From: Achatina immaculata
Lineage: Eukaryota > Mollusca > Gastropoda > Stylommatophora > Achatinidae
Assembly: GCA_009760885.1 (NCBI GenBank)
Contig: CM019721.1
Span: 22,647,990-22,711,989 of the forward strand
Direction: 5' to 3'
Length of the DNA: 64,000 nt
The position numbers and the translations under genes are program-made. Positions 50,501-56,500 of the stretch are shown here, in pieces. The stretch's first letter is position 1, and every line of letters begins with the position of its first letter. The notes beneath the pieces are model-generated. The model saw only the letters and a list, made by a program, of their open reading frames with translations, ran no database searches and was not told where the DNA came from.

Positions 50501-53500
50501 CAGCTCTCTCAAGGACTTCTGTCTCAGCCATAGTCCAGTCTCACACAGCATGCACTTGGGTAAGTAAGTTTTATTTCATCTTATTTTCATACTGTTCTCT
50601 ATTAAATAGGATGTATTTCTTCCTACCTATATGCTCTTACATCTATCAGAGATGTTATGAATAGCTTTCTAATACAAAAGTGATCTGTCTGATATCTGGT
50701 TCTATCATCTGGAGATATCCATGTTGTTTTATGTATCTCTTTGTGTGGAAATACTGTTCCTCCAATGACCATGCCCTCTGTTAGACATAGTTCAATTAAT
50801 CTTTCTCCATTCTGATTTACCCATTACTTTTTTCAGCATTGGTGTTATCCTTCCCTACCTTAGCCTTGAAGTCTCCCATAACAATTAGGATGTCATGTTT
50901 AGGAACTTTGTTAATGAGTTGTTGTATTTGGTGATAGAAATCATAAGGAATGAGCGAATGATTTCAGATTGAAACAGGCGTGAAACAAGGATTTATACTT
51001 TCTCCTTTGCTTTTTTTAATTGCCATAGACTTCATAATGAAAAAATGCTGCACAGGTATTGACTGGGTACATGGGACCCAACTAGAAGATCTTGATTTTG
51101 CTGATGACATAACTCTTATTAGTGACAATGTGAATTCCATGAAGAAAAAATGGATAGCCTGTCTCCACTGGCTAGCAAAATAAGACTTGAAATTAACAAG
51201 AACAAAACAAAAATAATGAAACTTCCCATTAATCAAAATTGAAAAATATGTGTAGAAGGGACATTTGCTGAAGAAGTCAACCAATTTGCATACCTTGGCA
51301 GCTACATAGACCAAGATGGTGACACCAGAAAGGAAGTTAGAATTGCAAAAGCAGAATTGACCTTCAAGAATCTTGAGAACAAATGGCACTCAAAAGTTAT
51401 AAGCACAAAAGCCAATTCAAAAGTAATATCCACCCTCATTTATGCATACGAACGCTGGAAAACAACTAAAGAAAAAGACAAGAAATTAGACTCTTGAAAA
51501 CAAATGCATAAGGAAAATGCTCGGCATCAAGTGGAATGAATTCAAGAGCAACACAGAGATAAGGCAGATGAGCAAACAACAGCCAGTCTCATGGGTGATC
51601 AGGAAAAGGAGATGGACATATGTCAGTCACGTGATGAGAAGAAACAGTCAAGGAATCCCAAAATCAAGTGGAGCACAACAGGCAGAAGAAAAAGAACCTG
51701 ACCACATGAAACTCTAAAGAGGACAAATTAGTAGGCATACAATCCTTGATGAAGTTGAAAAGTTCTGTAATTAGAGTAGTCCACTGTGTGTCTCATCCTT
51801 CTTCTACTCTGTATATCTTATAAAGTAATGATTGATGTCGTCTTATCAAATAACCTGAAATAACAATGAAAAGAAGAGCATCAATTGTGTCCTTGTATTT
51901 TTCACAACAAAGTATTGCTTGCTGTCAGAATTTATGATTGCAGAATTCAACAAAACTTCTCATTGCGTACTTGAAATCAACAGGATGTGAGCTTCTGCCC
52001 CTTCTATGACATTCTGGTCACCTGTGATGCTGTAGGTAGGGTCAAGGTTATGGTGAAGCGTTCTCGGGGTCAAGATGGAACAAGTTGCCCTTATGCCTGG
52101 GACAAAAGAAAGGTCTTGGTTGGGGTAAGTTATGAGAAATTTTCTAGAGGATGAAGGCTGGTTTGTTGCATTATCAGTCATGTTTATGTATGTACATTTG
52201 TTGAGATCAAATTATTTTGTGTTACTTTTTTATTTATGAATATTTATATGTACTCTTTTATATGTTCTTATCTTGTGAGGTGCTCCTAGATGAATGTTAG
52301 TGCAGTACTTCTGTGTGGTTAACAAGGTAAGGATACACTTGTCCCATGTGGGACAGCTTTCTCTTTTGTGTGTGTGTGTTTTGTTTTTGGGCCACTGTGA
52401 TAATTAAAGAGACAATGCAACCACTTCCCGATCTGTTTCCATGTTTGTTTCTGAAGTTCATCACCACAGCATCAGCTGCTAAAGAAGCTGAAGCAGGTAG
52501 AGACCATCAGTGAACCGGCGTAGTTGTGTTGTTACTTCTCTAAATACATTTACTGTTTTATTTTGGTTTGCTTGCGTTTTTTTAAGTTCAAATAATGACA
52601 TTAACAAAACAGCCATTCTTTATCTAACAAATATGGCAGCAAGCTTGAAAAATTACCCAAGAGTCTGTGACTGATATTTGCTGTTTTCATGGTAGTTCTT
52701 ACTTGCTGTCTTGGCTTGCTAGGCTTGTTAGTTCAGTTTTCAGCTGGCCTCTTGATATCACCTATGCTCTCATGTGTAACATAACAGTTTATGTCGAGCC
52801 ATATTAGACTTTGTGTGACAGCACCACAGAGTGAAGGAGCTGGAGGCAAGGTGAGGGAAGAGTAAGCTTTCGTCACGGGTGAGATGATGAATAACACACT
52901 CAACACATGTCAGGGATGGTCTGCAGCTTATGCTGGTCGCTGGCACAAGCTGTGGAGCAGATCTGGGAGTATTCTCACTACAGTGATGTCATCTGTTGAG
53001 ATCAGTCAGTCAAGCCAGAAGTTCAGCAGTACAGTGAAGGAGGAGAAGAGAGTATATCAGGGAATTCACGATAACTACTGAGGTGAAGACTGATGGTTTG
53101 AAGCACAAGTTGGGCTGGCTGTAGACAGTAGGAAGTTAAGAGACTTTATTGTTTTCCTGTAATGAACAATAATTAGTTTGTGTGGGAGAGTTTGATTAAA
53201 TCATTGGTTACCATAATCAAACATCTGCATAAAGTTTGGGTTATGAGATTGATATTTTATTACTCTGTTTACACAGGATTTGTATCAGTTGAAGCTGAGG
53301 ACACAATCTTCGACTTCATCTTCATCGTCAGAGGACTTGTCAGCAGCAGGATGTCATGACAATTTTCAGTCCTCAGCACAATATCCGCATACTTTTGGCA
53401 ACAAGAACCCTGGTGGCGGTTTGTCTTTGGCCTCAGAGAAAGTGCAGGATTCCAGTGAATGTGAAAATGATAGAAACAGTTCAGGAATGACCTCACTTTC

Positions 53501-56500
53501 TACACAACCAGACAGTAATTTGGTAATGACTCCACCATATGATCTCATGAAGGGAAAGAATCATTCAGAGACTCAGGTCATTAATCTGTTGGAAAGTTGT
53601 AATTTAGTCCAGGCTAGTAACAGTGATGCTGTCTCACCCACTCACATTACAGAAAGTTTTCACCATGATGGTAGTAAGACTGATACAAGAATTCATTCAA
53701 AGGCAGATCCTCAAGTGACAGGTCCCATCGTCGGCACCAGCAGTGCTAAAAATAGTTCAGTCAGAATGTTCAGCGATGGAGATGTGGTTGATACAGAAGG
53801 CTTAATCAGTTCTGACAAAGCAACTTGTCGAGATTCCTACAGTAAAGGTTACGCAACCAACAGAGGAGATGATGTGGAATCTTCCATCATGTGTAATGGT
53901 CACTCCAGCAGCAAGCCAGGAAGTACATCAGATGCTCAGAACACAGAAACAGTTGTTGATGAAGAGATGTTGCTTTATAATGATTGTAAAATGGTGAGGC
54001 ATTTAATTTCTTTTCCCTTCATTTTGTAGATGTGTGTATGAAGCTGGGAATTTGTCATTCCTTGAGAATTGTATTTCAGGACATTTACTTTTTATTTGAT
54101 AATTCATGCAGAATTAGAATTAACCCATCAAAAATGATGGGGATTGAAATGAAAATGTAGCTTTTATTTATAACCATGTACGACTTCAGAATTTTTCAGT
54201 CTTTGAAGCAGCTGAATTTTTTTTTAAATTTAAAAAATAGGCAGAAAAAAAAAGATGATGCTAAACTGAAGATTGGTGCTGTGAAGTGAGTGGCAGTTTA
54301 CTTCTTCAGTCTCCAGATATGCTTGTAAATTGTATGAGCCCTGTGCCTGTAACATGGTTAATGTTGGATATGTAGTTCATCTGGCTTCATTGGCACTGTA
54401 TTTGACTCCACTTCTATCAAATGGATGATCAGGCTGAATAAGCTGTGTTGATTTTTAGTTCAGTCATCACAAAGCCATGCACTGTTTTGCATCATCTTCA
54501 CACACACACACACACTGTCAGAGTTTATAGGCTAGATAAGTTGAGGACCACAGTAAAATTGGCTCTAGTAGAGTAGAGATAGTCAGAATCTGTTCTGTAC
54601 AGAGTCGAGGCTGATATGCAGGTAGATAGAACAAATCTGTGACATGGCTGTGTGTGGCTACAGTCAGACTGAAGTTTCTGCAGTAAACGATCTCCCAACA
54701 AAAGTTCATTTTATTACACAAATGTTTATTTATATTTTTTGTTGTTGTTACATACATTAGACCTGAATACGGACAATTTTGATATCAAAGACCAAACACG
54801 TACAGGCCTGCCAGGGTGTAATGAAGCTGTTCTCCGGGACTAGAAACACAGCTAGGCCTCTTTTCTACAGTTACAGGCAGTTCTTGTAACTGCATATATT
54901 ATGTGTGTAGATCATCTCTTGTCAGATACATCATGGCAAATCTTGATGTTTATTATATGTTTAAAATGTGCCTTTAATTAGGGTAATGGTTTCATTTAGA
55001 TACTAATTAGAGTAATTGTTTCATTTAGATAATGACACTTTTAGTGTTGTTTTTTTTTTTAAATTCATGAATTTGTTTACTGTCAGTTCTCTTTAGGTGT
55101 ATGCATAAACTCTCCATTTGACTTGGTGTTTGGTTACCTTGCATTTCTGCCAAGTCTTTCATGTCTCACCATCACTGATGTGGTCACTTGAGCGGCGTAG
55201 TGGTTAGTGCATTTTGTCCCTTATGTGGAGGTCAGTGGTTCAAGTCCAGCCAGATGGACTATAGTTATCGCCAGCTGTAAAAATGGGTACCTAGCTCCTC
55301 CTTGAGATGGGGAAGGAAAGACAGCCGCATGTGATACCGACCACCTCACTCTCTAGTGCACTGTCATGGTCTCATAGTCAGGGAAAGCTAACACCATATC
55401 TCCATGTACTTCTGTGGCTGGATAGGGCCAAGTTTTTATTGCTTGTCAGTACATCTCCCATCTCTTTCACTTCTCATTGTCTGTTGTCAAGTGTTTCCTG
55501 AACTTTGAACCTCTGTGTGTGAAACATTCATCCCTCTTCCTGAACTTTGAACCTCTGTGTGTGAAACATTCATCCCTCTTCCTGAACTTTGAACCTCTGT
55601 GTGTGAAACATTCATCCCTCTTCCTGAACTTTGAACCTCTGTGGGTGAAACATTCATCCCTCTTCCTGAACTTTGAACCTCTGTGTGTGAAACATTCATC
55701 CCTCTTCCTGAACTTTGAACCTCTGTGTGTGAAACATTCATCCCTCTTCCTGAACTTTGAACCTCTGTGGGTGAAACATTCATCCCTCTTCCTGAACTTT
55801 GAACCTCTGTGGGTGAAACATTCATCCCTCTTCCTGAACTTTGAACCTCTGTGGGTGAAACATTCATCCCTCTTCCTGAACTTTGAACCTCTGTGGGTGA
55901 AACATTCATCCCTCTTCCTGAACTTTGAACCTCTGTGTGTGAAACATTCATCCCTCTTCCTGAACTTTGAACCTCTGTGTGTGAAACATTCATCCCTCTT
56001 CCTGAACTTTGAACCTCTGTGGGTGAAACATTCATCTCTCTGTGTACATAGTTCCATATTCTCCTCTCCTCTCTGTATTCATTTCTTGGTTCTGTGTTCT
56101 TGTTTTTCATGTTCAGCATGAAGGTGAAAAAAGATACAGCAGTTCTTGTAAGAAAGCAGAAATACAAGACAGTTTGAGGTAGTAATTCTTAAAACAGATC
56201 TCATCGTGTAAGTTTGTTTATATTATTATTATTTAAATCCTCACTTTCTTATTTTGATTTGTTTAAGACAAAAGCTGAGCTGAAGCCTTTTACATCAAGA
56301 TCCATTGAGAAGGCAGAGTTTGAGAGATTTGGTGGCAGCAACCTTCATGCTGTACATAGGGTAAGAGTGCCAAAGTTGCCATAACAGTATGTTTTCTGTA
56401 CATGTCAGATACTTGCAGGCTCTTTCTTTCAGATAGTTATCCTCTAGTCAAGCCAGACTGCTGCATATATACACACACATATATATATATATATAAATTT

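Noticed and set aside
55467..56167. ORFs of 196, 214 and 226 residues
   Set aside because: They are frames through the 42-bp minisatellite, whose 14-codon unit lacks stops on both strands; the array is intronic.
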